Assembly: GCA_964563885.1 (NCBI GenBank)
Contig: CAZLYX010000013.1
Location: forward strand, 1-42,399
Direction of reading: 5' to 3'
Source: CAZLYX01 sp964563885
GTDB lineage: Bacteria; Pseudomonadota; Gammaproteobacteria; Burkholderiales; Neisseriaceae
Length of the DNA: 42,399 bases
Shown piece after piece: positions 16,842 to 25,430 of the stretch; the first letter of the stretch is position 1, and each line of letters opens with the position of its first letter. The position numbers and the translations under genes are program-made. The notes under the pieces are model-generated. The model saw nothing but the letters and a program-made list of their open reading frames with translations, was not told the DNA's origin and did not search any database.

Positions 16842-18242
16842 TTAATGTTCGTCAAACAAAGCATCAACAAACGCGCGCGCAGTAAATGGCCGCAAGTCAT
16901 CAATACTTTCGCCCACGCCGATATAGCGTACTGGAATTGGGCGACTACTGGCCAGCGCAGCTAAAACACCGCCTTTGGCGGTACCATCAAGTTTAGTGAC
17001 AATTAAGCCAGTTACGCCTAAAGCATCGTCAAAAGCAACCACTTGGTTTACCGCGTTTTGACCAATATTGGCATCGAGCACCACAATAATTTCATGCGGC
17101 GCATCGGGCATTGATTTTTGCAGTACACGTTTTACTTTTTTAATTTCTTCCATTAAATGTAGCTGAGTAGGCAAACGGCCTGCGGTATCGGCCAACACCA
17201 CATCTATACCCCGCGCTTTCGCCGCTTCTACAGCATCAAAACACACCGCTGCAGAATCGCCCGTTGCTTGCGAGATAACGGTAACGTTATTGCGCGTGCC
17301 CCATTCTTGCAACTGCTCACGCGCTGCCGCGCGGAAAGTATCTCCAGCAGCAAGAATCACTGATTTACCTTGTGCTTGGAAAAATTTGGCCAATTTGCCA
17401 ATAGAAGTGGTTTTACCTGCGCCGTTTATGCCCGCAATCATGATGACGAAAGGCTGGCCTTTATTGGGGATTTTTAGCGGTTGTTCGAGCGGCTTAATAA
17501 TATCATAAACTGCTTCTTTTAAAGCTTGACGCAACTCGGTGCTGTCTTTCAAACCTTTTAAGCTTACCCGTTTGCGCACATCGGTCATCAGCGCTTCAGT
17601 GGCTTCAATGCCCATATCGCTGGTGAGCAACACGGTTTCCAGCTCTTCATATAAATCTTCATCAATTTGGCCGCCGCCCAGCACGCCGGCCAGCGATTTT
17701 GCCATTTGATTGCGCGATTTACTAAGGCCTTTTTTTAGTCTTGCTGCCCAGCCAACTTTCACTATTTCATCTACAGCCTCATCTTCTACTATAGCTGGCG
17801 GATTAACCAATTCTGCTACCGTGGCAATGCTGTCTGCTTGATGAAATACATCGTTAAGCTCAAGGCTATTTAATTCTGCTGGGGTTTCTTGCAGTGGTAT
17901 GTTTTGGGTTGGCTCTTCTGCATCAAGCCGTGTGTGTATTTTAGCAACAGGTGCCTCTGGGTCAAGCTGTTCAGGTAGCGTTGATTCAGGATTAACAATA
18001 TCAGCAATTATTTGGCTAACTGGATTACTAGCCTCATGCTCGGCAACAGCAGCTCGTTGCTCTTCGCTCAGGGCCGCAGCCGCTTCAGTGGCGCTAATGG
18101 CGGGAGCAGCTGTATTTTGGGAAGGTGTAGATTCGGGGCTCGCTATGGGCTTGCTGGGTGCTACTGTCTCAGCTGGAGTGCATTGCTCGAGATTGGTCTC
18201 GGGCGTTTCCGGTTTTTTCTTGCGTTTGAAGAAGCTAAGCAT
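16842..18242 (-). CDS. ftsY: Signal recognition particle receptor FtsY
   Basis: GTPase that receives SRP-bound ribosomes at the inner membrane. 466 residues: a Lys-rich start (FFKRKKK), a long acidic Ala/Pro/Glu-rich A domain (about 11-165), then the NG domain. GTP-binding motifs: GINGAGKTTS (271-280), DTAGR (352-356) and TKLDG (416-420). A near-exact uptake sequence (17970-17981) lies in the variable A domain. The gene is divergent from the M16 peptidase pair, with an 8-bp inverted repeat in its leader. Confidence 0.96.
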   Translation of the reverse strand: MLSFFKRKKKPETPETNLEQCTPAETVAPSKPIASPESTPSQNTAAPAISATEAAAALSEEQRAAVAEHEASNPVSQIIADIVNPESTLPEQLDPEAPVAKIHTRLDAEEPTQNIPLQETPAELNSLELNDVFHQADSIATVAELVNPPAIVEDEAVDEIVKVGWAARLKKGLSKSRNQMAKSLAGVLGGGQIDEDLYEELETVLLTSDMGIEATEALMTDVRKRVSLKGLKDSTELRQALKEAVYDIIKPLEQPLKIPNKGQPFVIMIAGINGAGKTTSIGKLAKFFQAQGKSVILAAGDTFRAAAREQLQEWGTRNNVTVISQATGDSAAVCFDAVEAAKARGIDVVLADTAGRLPTQLHLMEEIKKVKRVLQKSMPDAPHEIIVVLDANIGQNAVNQVVAFDDALGVTGLIVTKLDGTAKGGVLAALASSRPIPVRYIGVGESIDDLRPFTARAFVDALFDEH

Positions 18243-18280
18243 GGTGTTCTCGTTTGGGATCGTTTAATGATTAAATATAG

Positions 18281-18304
18281 GGTTGATTGTAACGTAAATC
18301 AACC
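18281..18304. promoter_or_regulatory. Inverted repeat in the ftsY/M16 divergent intergenic region
   Basis: Perfect 8-bp arms GGTTGATT (18281-18288) and AATCAACC (18297-18304) with an 8-base centre, 39 bp upstream of the ftsY start. It could be an operator or an mRNA leader hairpin. Confidence 0.3.
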
Positions 18305-18332
18305 ACTGTGGGGCTAGCCTTGGCTTACCATG

Positions 18333-18356
18333 TTCAGGTAGCCTTTATGTTATGAT
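18333..18356 (+). promoter_or_regulatory. Candidate M16 operon promoter with uptake sequence in its spacer
   Basis: Extended -10 TGTTATGAT at 18348-18356 preceded by an exact uptake sequence (18333-18344, reverse orientation) lying where the -10/-35 spacer would be. No -35 is recognisable. A short hairpin GGCTAC...GTAGCC lies in the leader near 18408-18430. Confidence 0.35.
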
Positions 18357-18468
18357 ACTTTGCTTAAATACGCATTTTATTAAAGACTTTACCCTAATCA
18401 AAAGCAGGCTACCTATTAAGCATGTAGCCGCTTCAATACCACCGTATTGCACATGAATGGATGGGATT

Positions 18469-19797
18469 ATGTTTAAACGTATTACCTTAATTACATGCTT
18501 AGTGGCAAGTTCGCCAGCATGGGCTGAAACGCTGTCACACACCTTGCTAAATGGCATGAAGGTTATCATTAAAGAAGATAAACGTGCGCCAGTGGCGGTG
18601 TCACGCATTCACTATAACGTGGGCAGCGCCGATGAAGAACAAGGCAAAACTGGTTTGAGCCATGCGCTGGAGCACTTAATGTTCAAAGGCACAAGCAAAG
18701 TGCCCAGTGGCGAATTTAGCCGCCGCGTGTCTTCTTTAGGTGGCAGTGACAATGCTTACACCAAAAATACAGCTACGGTTTATTTTGAAACCGTGGCCGC
18801 CAAAAACCTGCCCGAAGTGCTAAAAATGGAGGCCGACCGCATGGTTAACCTCAACTTTAGCGACAAAGATTTTTTAAATGAAATGAGCGTGATTCGCGAA
18901 GAACGACGTTTGCGTACAGAAGACAGCCCATCTGGCGCTCTGTATGAAAAGCTGCTCGATAGCATGTATCAAAAGCATTATAACCGCGCCCCAGTTATTG
19001 GTCAGATGGCAGATTTAAATACACTAAAAGCGATTGATTTACGCCGTTGGTATCAGCAATGGTATGTACCTAATAACGCTACTTTAGTGGTGGTGGGTGA
19101 TGTAAATGCCACTGAGACCCTCAAAACAGTTACACAATTATTTGGCGGTTTGAAAGCCAAGCCTTTGCCACAACGGCGCGATTTGAACGAAGCACCACGC
19201 TCACAAGCGGCAACGGTGTCGATTGAACACAATACACGCCAACCGATGTTTATGTCTTTGTACAACGTGCCTAAGCTAACTAAAATCAATGACGCTGAGC
19301 CTTACGCATTGGACATGCTCAGCACAGTACTGAGTGGTAATTCTTCAAGTCGTTATAGTAAAAAACTATTGCGTGGCGAGGCGGTGGCGCTGTCGGCCAA
19401 CACTTATTATTCTGGCCTTGGCCGTGATAATGGCATGTTTGGCATCACCGGCATGCCCGCTGAAGGTGTTAGCGTAGAGAAATTACACAATATGATGCTG
19501 GATGAAATTCGCCATATTGCCAAAGAAGGTGTGCCTGAAGCAGAGCTTGAGATTATCCGTCGCCAATACATCACAGATAAAATCTACGAAAAAGACAGCA
19601 TTGCCAATCAAGCCGATTTGATTTTAACCTTAGAATCGGCTGGCTTAAGCTACCGTGATGAAGACGAAATTGAGCGCCGCAACTTGGCGGTAACTTCACA
19701 AGCCATACAAGATGCTGCCAAAACAGTGTTGAACGGATTCGCCACTACCGGCATCGTCAACCCGCGCAGCAGCGCTGCTGAAGGAGCAAAACCATAA
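18469..19797 (+). CDS. M16 family zinc metallopeptidase (catalytic subunit), exported
   Basis: Insulinase-type peptidase of 442 residues. An N-terminal signal peptide (MFKRITLITCLVASSPAWA, cleavage probably after AWA) points to the periplasm. The inverted zinc motif HALEH is complete at H65-E68-H69, and a downstream glutamate in VIREERR (143/144) fits the third ligand. The start at 18469 makes a clean signal peptide; an ATG four codons earlier also exists. The stop overlaps the start of the second M16 gene by one base (TAATG), so the two are translationally coupled and probably form a heterodimer. Confidence 0.9.
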   Translation: MFKRITLITCLVASSPAWAETLSHTLLNGMKVIIKEDKRAPVAVSRIHYNVGSADEEQGKTGLSHALEHLMFKGTSKVPSGEFSRRVSSLGGSDNAYTKNTATVYFETVAAKNLPEVLKMEADRMVNLNFSDKDFLNEMSVIREERRLRTEDSPSGALYEKLLDSMYQKHYNRAPVIGQMADLNTLKAIDLRRWYQQWYVPNNATLVVVGDVNATETLKTVTQLFGGLKAKPLPQRRDLNEAPRSQAATVSIEHNTRQPMFMSLYNVPKLTKINDAEPYALDMLSTVLSGNSSSRYSKKLLRGEAVALSANTYYSGLGRDNGMFGITGMPAEGVSVEKLHNMMLDEIRHIAKEGVPEAELEIIRRQYITDKIYEKDSIANQADLILTLESAGLSYRDEDEIERRNLAVTSQAIQDAAKTVLNGFATTGIVNPRSSAAEGAKP

Positions 19798-21110
19798 TGA
19801 TTATCCGCCCCCGCTTTTCAGGTAGTCTTATCGTGCTGGCTTGCATGTGTTTGTTACAAAATGCTCATGCCGCCTCTATACAGCGCTGGCAAACCGCAGA
19901 AGGCACCACTATTTATCTAGCAGAACGACATGAGTTGCCTATTTTAGACATTACCGTACAGTTTAAAGGTGCGGGTGGTGCAGACAATATCAACAGTGCC
20001 AACATCGCCAAAGCGGTGACCAATATGTTAACGAGCGGCACTAAAGAATTAGATGAAGAAGCATTGAATGACCGCAGCAATGAGCTAGCAGCCACTTTTG
20101 ACAGCAGCGATGGTATTGGCTCTAGTAGCCTAAGCATGCGCATACTCAGCAACAATGAGCGCTTCAATAAAGCCGTGCAGCTCATGAACGATATGATTGC
20201 ACGCCCGCGTTTTGATGCTGCTGTACTCAAGCGCAATCAAGATCAAGATGTGACTGCACTTAAGCAAATGGAAAGCCAGCCTAATTACCAAGGCTGGCGA
20301 ACACTCACGCTTTTAAATTATCCCGACCATCCTTATGGCTGGCGTGCTAAAGCCAATGAATCGGCTATTCGCTCAGTGACACCCAAAGATATGCACGCTT
20401 ATCACCGCAGTCACTATGCCCTCGACAATGCGGCCGTGTTGGTGGTGGGCAACGCCGATCGCCGCTTAGCTGAAAAAATTGCTGCTGCTGCATTAGCGGG
20501 CTTGCCAGCTCAGAGTCAAATTAAAGCGGAGCTACCTACCGTGCCTCAACATCTTGGACAATACAAGAACATCCCCTTTGCCAACATCCAACAAACCATT
20601 GTGATGATGGGGCTGCCGTTGGTGCAACGAAAAGATCCTGATTATGTCGCACTTACTATCGGCAACTACATTCTCGGTGGCGGCAGTTTTGATAGCCGTT
20701 TAATGAAAGTACTGCGCGATCAACATGGTTTCACTTATGGCGCCTCAAGCAATCTCATGCCTATGCAGCAAAAAGGCCCATTATCGATTAGTTTTTCAAC
20801 CGAAAAAGCAAAAGCCGCACAAGCATTGGACGTTACCAAAAAACTCTTGGCCGACTTTATCGCCCACGGGCCTACAGAAACAGAGCTAAAACAGGCCAAA
20901 GATCACATTACAGGCGCGTTTCCAATGTATTTTGATACCAATGCTAAGATGGCTGCCCGACTTGCCGATATGGCGCTGTATGATTTGCCCACCGATTATT
21001 TTGATACTTATCCAGCTAAAGTTAACGCACTGAGCACTCAGCAAATTAAAGAAGTATGGCAACGGCGACTAAAAGCTGCCGACATGAACATAGTGGTCGT
21101 AGGCCAATAA
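19797..21110 (+). CDS. M16 family protein lacking the zinc motif (partner subunit), exported
   Basis: 437 residues with a signal peptide (hydrophobic core LIVLACMCLLQ, cleavage near AHA-AS). It aligns in layout with M16 peptidases (ITVQFKGAGGADN at the start, LRDQHGFTYGASS near residue 305-317), but the region where HxxEH should stand reads NIAKAVTNML, so it cannot bind zinc the usual way. The conserved C-terminal F/Y substrate-binding stretch is kept. This catalytic plus non-catalytic pairing is known for M16B heterodimers. A near-exact uptake sequence (19817-19828) overlaps the signal-peptide codons. Confidence 0.88.
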   Translation: MIIRPRFSGSLIVLACMCLLQNAHAASIQRWQTAEGTTIYLAERHELPILDITVQFKGAGGADNINSANIAKAVTNMLTSGTKELDEEALNDRSNELAATFDSSDGIGSSSLSMRILSNNERFNKAVQLMNDMIARPRFDAAVLKRNQDQDVTALKQMESQPNYQGWRTLTLLNYPDHPYGWRAKANESAIRSVTPKDMHAYHRSHYALDNAAVLVVGNADRRLAEKIAAAALAGLPAQSQIKAELPTVPQHLGQYKNIPFANIQQTIVMMGLPLVQRKDPDYVALTIGNYILGGGSFDSRLMKVLRDQHGFTYGASSNLMPMQQKGPLSISFSTEKAKAAQALDVTKKLLADFIAHGPTETELKQAKDHITGAFPMYFDTNAKMAARLADMALYDLPTDYFDTYPAKVNALSTQQIKEVWQRRLKAADMNIVVVGQ

Positions 21111-21152
21111 CAAGCTCAATACCTATAATCCTTAACTAGTCAACACAACCAT

Positions 21153-21185
21153 TAAGGCTACCTGAAACTTCTCAGGTAGCCTTGT
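21153..21185 (+). terminator. M16 operon terminator (uptake-sequence pair)
   Basis: Exact AGGCTACCTGAA (21155-21166) and CTCAGGTAGCCT (21171-21182, one mismatch at the loop end). Confidence 0.75.
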
Positions 21186-21222
21186 TGTACTGATTCTCCA
21201 TAACCGCTATTACGCACATGGT

Positions 21223-22026
21223 ATGATCATCATTATGCTTGCTACTCGAATTTTAGCCTTACTGCTGCCTTGTGCCGCAGCACTTAGCTTTGCCGCCGAC
21301 ATAAGCACAACCTACAGCGATTACTACCCCATTGGCGATGATGGCTTAATTAACATCCGCAGCCATTGCACAGCATTGCCTTTGGCTGATGTTTGGTTTT
21401 ATCACCCACATGCGAATGAAGTTACCGCCTATCAAGCTACTTTGGCGGAGTTGGCGGCGCAAGGTCGCGGCTGCTTATTGGCGCTAGAACACACTGACGG
21501 GCGCTATATCCATTTTAACAGTCAAGGCACACCAACACGCTTTGATCCTAACCGCATTTATACTGCTCGTGGGCGCGAAGCCACGCTCACTCAAGGCGGC
21601 AATCTGAGCATTTCTGCGGTACAAGCCACCTATGCCTTTGCAGAACACCTCTTAACCCGTTATCTCAATCACGCAGATTTCATCGTTGCGGTACACAACA
21701 ACACCAATGGTGCCACTGATATCCACAGCTATCGCCATGGCATGCTGGGCAACGATATAGCACAAGTATTCGCATCGCCCAACCGCGATCCTGATGACTA
21801 CATTTTTACCACCAATGCACAGACATTCGCATTTTTTCAGGCACGTGGCTTTAATGTAGTGCTGCAAGATAATCTGCATGTGCGTGACGATGGCTCACTG
21901 TCGGTTTATGCGGCGCGCCACCAAATTGGCTACATCAACATCGAGGCTGAACATGGGCATGAAGCCGAGCAGCGCGAAATGTTACAAGCAGCATTTGAAT
22001 ATATCTATTCTGGGCAATGGCGCTGA
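21223..22026 (+). CDS. Exported protein with M14-like (carboxypeptidase/desuccinylase-type) zinc motifs
   Basis: 267 residues, or 263 if the ATG at 21235 is used. A signal peptide (TRILALLLPCAAALSFAAD) predicts export. I do not recognise the family by name, but the order of residues fits the zinc carboxypeptidase fold: HANE (H63, E66) as the HxxE zinc pair, DPNR (108-111) like the D-x-N-R substrate motif, H158 in IVAVHNN as third ligand, and E241/E243 in INIEAEHGH as possible catalytic glutamate. The substrate may be a peptide or peptidoglycan fragment; that is inference. No ribosome binding site is obvious. It lies behind the M16 pair's terminator, so it is transcribed separately. Confidence 0.6.
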   Translation: MIIIMLATRILALLLPCAAALSFAADISTTYSDYYPIGDDGLINIRSHCTALPLADVWFYHPHANEVTAYQATLAELAAQGRGCLLALEHTDGRYIHFNSQGTPTRFDPNRIYTARGREATLTQGGNLSISAVQATYAFAEHLLTRYLNHADFIVAVHNNTNGATDIHSYRHGMLGNDIAQVFASPNRDPDDYIFTTNAQTFAFFQARGFNVVLQDNLHVRDDGSLSVYAARHQIGYINIEAEHGHEAEQREMLQAAFEYIYSGQWR

Positions 22027-22100
22027 GCAGATATATTCAAACGCCATGATAATAAATATCAAGTGTTCCGTTATGCTCAAAGGCTACCAAATTTAAATTT

Positions 22101-22154
22101 AAGGCTACCTGAAAATAAACCTCAACAAAATGAGTTTATTTTCAGGTAGCCTTT
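22101..22154 (+). terminator. Extended uptake-sequence-pair terminator
   Basis: Uptake sequences 22102-22113 and 22141-22152 are embedded in a longer stem continuing through AAATAAAC-CTCA, with one bulged base. It ends the exported M14-like gene. Confidence 0.85.
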
Positions 22155-22180
22155 GCTAGATTCTAAACCCAATAGGCAAA

Positions 22181-22220
22181 GAAATAGGCTTTTAGTGAAT
22201 ACTCACTAAAAGCCTATTTC
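22181..22220. terminator. Hairpin downstream of tRNA-Lys
   Basis: Perfect 18-bp stem (22181-22198 and 22203-22220) with a 4-base loop, directly 3' of the reverse-strand tRNA. There is no T run on the reverse strand, so it may be a processing or attenuating structure rather than a classic terminator. Confidence 0.6.
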
Positions 22221-22227
22221 TTAAACT

Positions 22228-22303
22228 TGGTGGGTCGTGATGGATTCGAACCATCGACCAACGGATTAAAAGTCCGCTGCTCTACCGGCTGAGCTAACGA
22301 CCC
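22228..22303 (-). tRNA. tRNA-Lys (anticodon TTT)
   Basis: 76-nt cloverleaf including an encoded CCA end. The acceptor stem GGGTCGT pairs with ACGACCC. The D arm is AGCTCAGCCGGTAGAGC, the anticodon loop CTTTTAA with anticodon TTT lies between GGA and TCC, and the T arm contains GGTTCGAATCC. It decodes AAA/AAG lysine codons. Confidence 0.97.
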
Positions 22304-22316
22304 AAATTAAGCGCGA

Positions 22317-22345
22317 ATTATGGAGATATTTTTTTTAACTGTCAA
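22317..22345 (-). promoter_or_regulatory. tRNA-Lys promoter
   Basis: Reverse-strand TTGACA (22340-22345), 17-bp spacer, CATAAT (22317-22322), about 14 bp before the tRNA 5' end. A near-consensus sigma-70 promoter. Confidence 0.8.
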
Positions 22346-22365
22346 GAAATTTCTTAAATTTAATA

Positions 22366-22374
22366 TGCTATGAT
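22366..22374 (+). promoter_or_regulatory. Candidate promoter of the repeat lipoprotein gene
   Basis: Extended -10 TGCTATGAT, divergent from the tRNA promoter. It predicts a leader of about 115 nt that includes a small hairpin (ACGCTAAA/TTTGGCGT near 22380-22398). Confidence 0.4.
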
Positions 22375-22497
22375 GTAAAACGCTAAATTTTTTGGCGTGG
22401 TTTATAGGCTAAAACGGTAAGATCTGAGAAACAAGTAGCGCAATTTTGCCGCCTATATTGCAGCACTAAAAATCTCAAAACAAACTAGGAATTTTTT

Positions 22498-22830
22498 ATG
22501 AAAAAAGTACTTGTATCTGCCTTAATGGCATTAGCACTAGCCGCTTGTTCACAGCAAGCAAAAGAAGAAACCAAAGAAGCCACTCAAACAATCGCTTCTG
22601 ATGCAGCCTCTGCAGCAGCCAGTGCTGGTGCAGCCGCAGATGAAGCAAAAGCCAGCGCTGAAGCTGCAGCACAAAATGCTATTGATGCGACTAAAAAAAT
22701 TGCTGACGACGCAACTGATGCTACTAAAAAGATTGCTGACGATGCAGCTGAAGCCACTAAAAATGTTGCTGACGATGCAGTAGCTGCTGCAAAAAAAGCG
22801 GCTGATAAAGCAGCAGAAGCTGTTAAGTAA
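22498..22830 (+). CDS. Alanine-rich lipoprotein with 11-residue repeats
   Basis: 110 residues. The signal peptide ends in a lipobox LAAC (Cys17), so the protein should be lipid-anchored in the envelope. The mature part is almost only Ala, Lys, Asp, Glu and Thr. Four tandem 33-bp/11-residue units (22684-22716, 22717-22749, 22750-22782, 22783-22815) follow the pattern DATKKIADDAx. An 11-residue period of this kind gives an amphipathic helix as in LEA or apolipoprotein-like proteins, suggesting membrane-surface or stress roles; that is inference. The ribosome binding site is AGGAA, 8 bp upstream. Monocistronic with its own terminator. Confidence 0.88.
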   Translation: MKKVLVSALMALALAACSQQAKEETKEATQTIASDAASAAASAGAAADEAKASAEAAAQNAIDATKKIADDATDATKKIADDAAEATKNVADDAVAAAKKAADKAAEAVK

Positions 22831-22854
22831 TTCTCATTGTTGATGATAATGACA

Positions 22855-22888
22855 AAAAGGCTACCTGAACGTTTTCAGGTAGCCTTTC
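22855..22888 (+). terminator. Lipoprotein gene terminator (uptake-sequence pair)
   Basis: Exact inverted pair 22858-22869 and 22874-22885 with a 4-base loop, A run before and T run after. Confidence 0.9.
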
Positions 22889-23042
22889 TTATATTCATAT
22901 CTTATAAATTATAAAATCTATGCCCACATAACGTAACTGTATATTTAATATTAATTTCAATAACTTACGTTTCATTTATCAATTTCAAGATAAAATTAAT
23001 TCGTTAAAAATATATGCATTCAAATAATAACAGGAGCCAAAG

Positions 23043-23525
23043 ATGCAGCATCATAACGATATACTAAAATCACTCGCCAAAACCTTACGCCGCCGCGGTC
23101 AAACAGTTACGTGTGCTGAATCCTGCACCGGCGGTTTGCTGGCCGCAGCACTCACAGCGCTGCCAGGAAGCTCGGCTTGGTTTAACATGGGTTTTATCAC
23201 CTACAGCAATCAAGCCAAGCAAAAATTAGTGGGTGTCAACGCCGATACGTTGAGCAGCGAAGGTGCCGTGAGCGAAGCAACAGTGCGTGAAATGGCGCAA
23301 GGTGCCTTGACCACCGCTAAAGCTGATTATGCAGTGAGTATTTCAGGCATTGCTGGACCAGAAGGCGGCAGCAAAAACAAACCTGTTGGTACAGTATGGT
23401 TTGGCTTGGCCACGCATACTGAGGTATATGCTCAACAACAATTATTTGAGGGTGATCGAGAAGCGATTCGTACTCAAGCAGTAACTTTTGCACTGTCTTG
23501 GCTAGCGCTTATTTGTGAAGCTTAA
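23043..23525 (+). CDS. pncC: Nicotinamide-nucleotide amidase (CinA C-terminal family)
   Basis: Deamidates NMN to nicotinic acid mononucleotide in the pyridine nucleotide cycle. 160 residues, the stand-alone CinA C-terminal domain. The catalytic serine region AESCTGG contains S27, the YSNQAK motif provides the conserved lysine (K59), and SGIAGPEGG is the family glycine stretch. AGGAG stands 6 bp before the start. With the nicotinamidase at 33.5 kb, two different deamidation routes of NAD salvage are encoded in the window. Confidence 0.92.
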   Translation: MQHHNDILKSLAKTLRRRGQTVTCAESCTGGLLAAALTALPGSSAWFNMGFITYSNQAKQKLVGVNADTLSSEGAVSEATVREMAQGALTTAKADYAVSISGIAGPEGGSKNKPVGTVWFGLATHTEVYAQQQLFEGDREAIRTQAVTFALSWLALICEA

Positions 23526-23589
23526 AATGATTTTCTGTAACAAAACCATTATAAATCAATGACCTTAATTTCATATAACACTCAAATCA

Positions 23590-23637
23590 AAAGGCTACCT
23601 GAACCGTACTTCGTTGTGTGGATCAGGTAGCTTTTTT
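23590..23637 (+). terminator. pncC terminator (half-degenerate uptake-sequence pair)
   Basis: Exact AGGCTACCTGAA (23592-23603) with a second arm ATCAGGTAGCTT (two mismatches) and a long T run. Confidence 0.7.
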
Positions 23638-23822
23638 TGAAACATTGACTTGTTTACCGAATATTTATTGTGTTCCAGATGCTTTTTAACACGATTTAAA
23701 TAAACTATATCCATTTAGGCTACAAATTATGGTTGTGTTGCCATATGATGTTTATAACCGTCATTTTTTGATGGTTAATCTCTTTTTTAAACAATTTCTT
23801 CCACCCTAATCTGGAAATGCCC

Positions 23823-25241
23823 ATGTCCACAAATCTTGATGGCGCAGGCCGAAAACTGTTTATACTCGACACTAATGTGCTCCTGCACGATCCAATGTGT
23901 TTATTCAAATTCAAAGAGCACGATCTCTATATTCCTATCATCACACTCGAAGAAATAGACGCCCACAAAAAAGGCCTTTCCGACGTTGCCCGCAATGCGC
24001 GCCAAACCAGCCGTTTACTTGATGAATTACTCAATGCCGACCCGAATGCACTTAAAGATGGCATTCCATTAAGTTGTACTGGCAGCAAAGAGGCACAGGG
24101 CAAGCTGATTTTGCAAACCCATATCGAAACAGCACCTTTACCTGAAAGCTTACCCACTGGCAAAAGCGACAATCAAATCTTAGCAATTGTGATGGCGCTC
24201 TCAAATAAAATCAGCAATTACGATTATGTGGCGCTGGTTTCTAAAGACATTAATATTCGCATCAAAGCGCGTGCGCTCGGATTACATGCTGAAGATTACA
24301 GCAGTGACAAAACTCTTGAAGATAGTGATATTTTATATAGCGGCTACCGCGAATTAGACGCTGATTTCTGGGCCAACAATGGCAGCCATTTAAATTCGTG
24401 GCAAGAAAAAGACAGCGTATTTTATGAAATTGAAGGTGAAGATGCCGCCAATCTATTCTATAACGAATTGCTGCTCGATCACAACGAAGACCAGACTTTA
24501 CAAATACGGGTAATCGAACAAACAGGCAATCGTGCCAAACTGCAAACGGTGAAAGATTATGGCTTCAGCCGCAACAACGTGTTTGGCATCAACGCGCGCA
24601 ATTGGGGGCAAAACTACGCGCTCAATTTACTTATGGATCCAGAAATCGATTTGGTCACCATTCTTGGTCAAGCTGGCACCGGCAAAACTTTGCTTACGCT
24701 TGCCGCTGCTTTGTACCAGACTTTTGATGATAAACGCTACAATGAAATCATCATGACCCGCATCACTGTGCCAGTGGGCGAAGACATTGGTTTTTTACCT
24801 GGCACCGAAGAAGAAAAAATGAACCCATGGATGGGCGCGCTAGAAGACAATTTAGAAGTGCTCACTGGTACTACAAGTGATAACAGCGATTTCAACACTT
24901 GGGCTAAAAAAGCCACCTCCGATTTAATCCGCGCGCGGATTAAAGTAAAATCGCTTAATTTTATGCGCGGCCGCACCTTTCAAAACAAGTTTCTCATCAT
25001 TGACGAAGCGCAAAACCTTACTGCCAAACAGATGAAAACGCTTATTACACGCGCGGGATCGGGCACCAAAGTAGTATGCCTCGGCAACCTCGCACAAATC
25101 GATACGCCATACTTAACAGAGGGCAGCAGCGGCCTCACCTATACAGTCGACCGCTTCAAAGGCTGGCCACACTTTGGTCACATCACACTACAACACGGCG
25201 AGCGTTCGCGCTTGGCTGATTATGCAGTCACTATTTTGTAA
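23823..25241 (+). CDS. PIN domain-PhoH family ATPase
   Basis: 472 residues from the ATG at 23823, which has GGAA 7 bp upstream (an ATG at 23817 adds two residues). The N-terminal PIN domain starts FILDTNVLLHD with D16 and continues with ITLEEIDAHKKG; such domains are metal-dependent RNases. The C-terminal PhoH domain has Walker A GQAGTGKT (282-289) and Walker B FLIIDEAQ (390-397). The fusion (YlaK/PhoH2-like) is thought to be an RNA helicase-nuclease; the cellular role is unclear. Not adjacent to ybeY or other RNA-processing genes here. Monocistronic. Confidence 0.93.
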   Translation: MSTNLDGAGRKLFILDTNVLLHDPMCLFKFKEHDLYIPIITLEEIDAHKKGLSDVARNARQTSRLLDELLNADPNALKDGIPLSCTGSKEAQGKLILQTHIETAPLPESLPTGKSDNQILAIVMALSNKISNYDYVALVSKDINIRIKARALGLHAEDYSSDKTLEDSDILYSGYRELDADFWANNGSHLNSWQEKDSVFYEIEGEDAANLFYNELLLDHNEDQTLQIRVIEQTGNRAKLQTVKDYGFSRNNVFGINARNWGQNYALNLLMDPEIDLVTILGQAGTGKTLLTLAAALYQTFDDKRYNEIIMTRITVPVGEDIGFLPGTEEEKMNPWMGALEDNLEVLTGTTSDNSDFNTWAKKATSDLIRARIKVKSLNFMRGRTFQNKFLIIDEAQNLTAKQMKTLITRAGSGTKVVCLGNLAQIDTPYLTEGSSGLTYTVDRFKGWPHFGHITLQHGERSRLADYAVTIL

Positions 25242-25261
25242 GCATTAAGTGCTAAACTCTA

Positions 25262-25296
25262 AAAAGGCTACCTGAACGGTTTCAGGTAGCCTTTTA
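25262..25296 (+). terminator. PhoH gene terminator (uptake-sequence pair)
   Basis: Exact inverted pair 25265-25276 and 25281-25292 with a 4-base loop and a T run. Confidence 0.9.
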
Positions 25297-25430
25297 CTGT
25301 TTGTATTATCCATATTAATAAAAGTCTTTTACATCATTCATCATAAAACAAACCACATGCTTGACCACCCCCGCCCAGCTGCGCGCTTTTCATTTACAAT
25401 AGCCATTCTTTTGCTATCCTGATTGCTACT

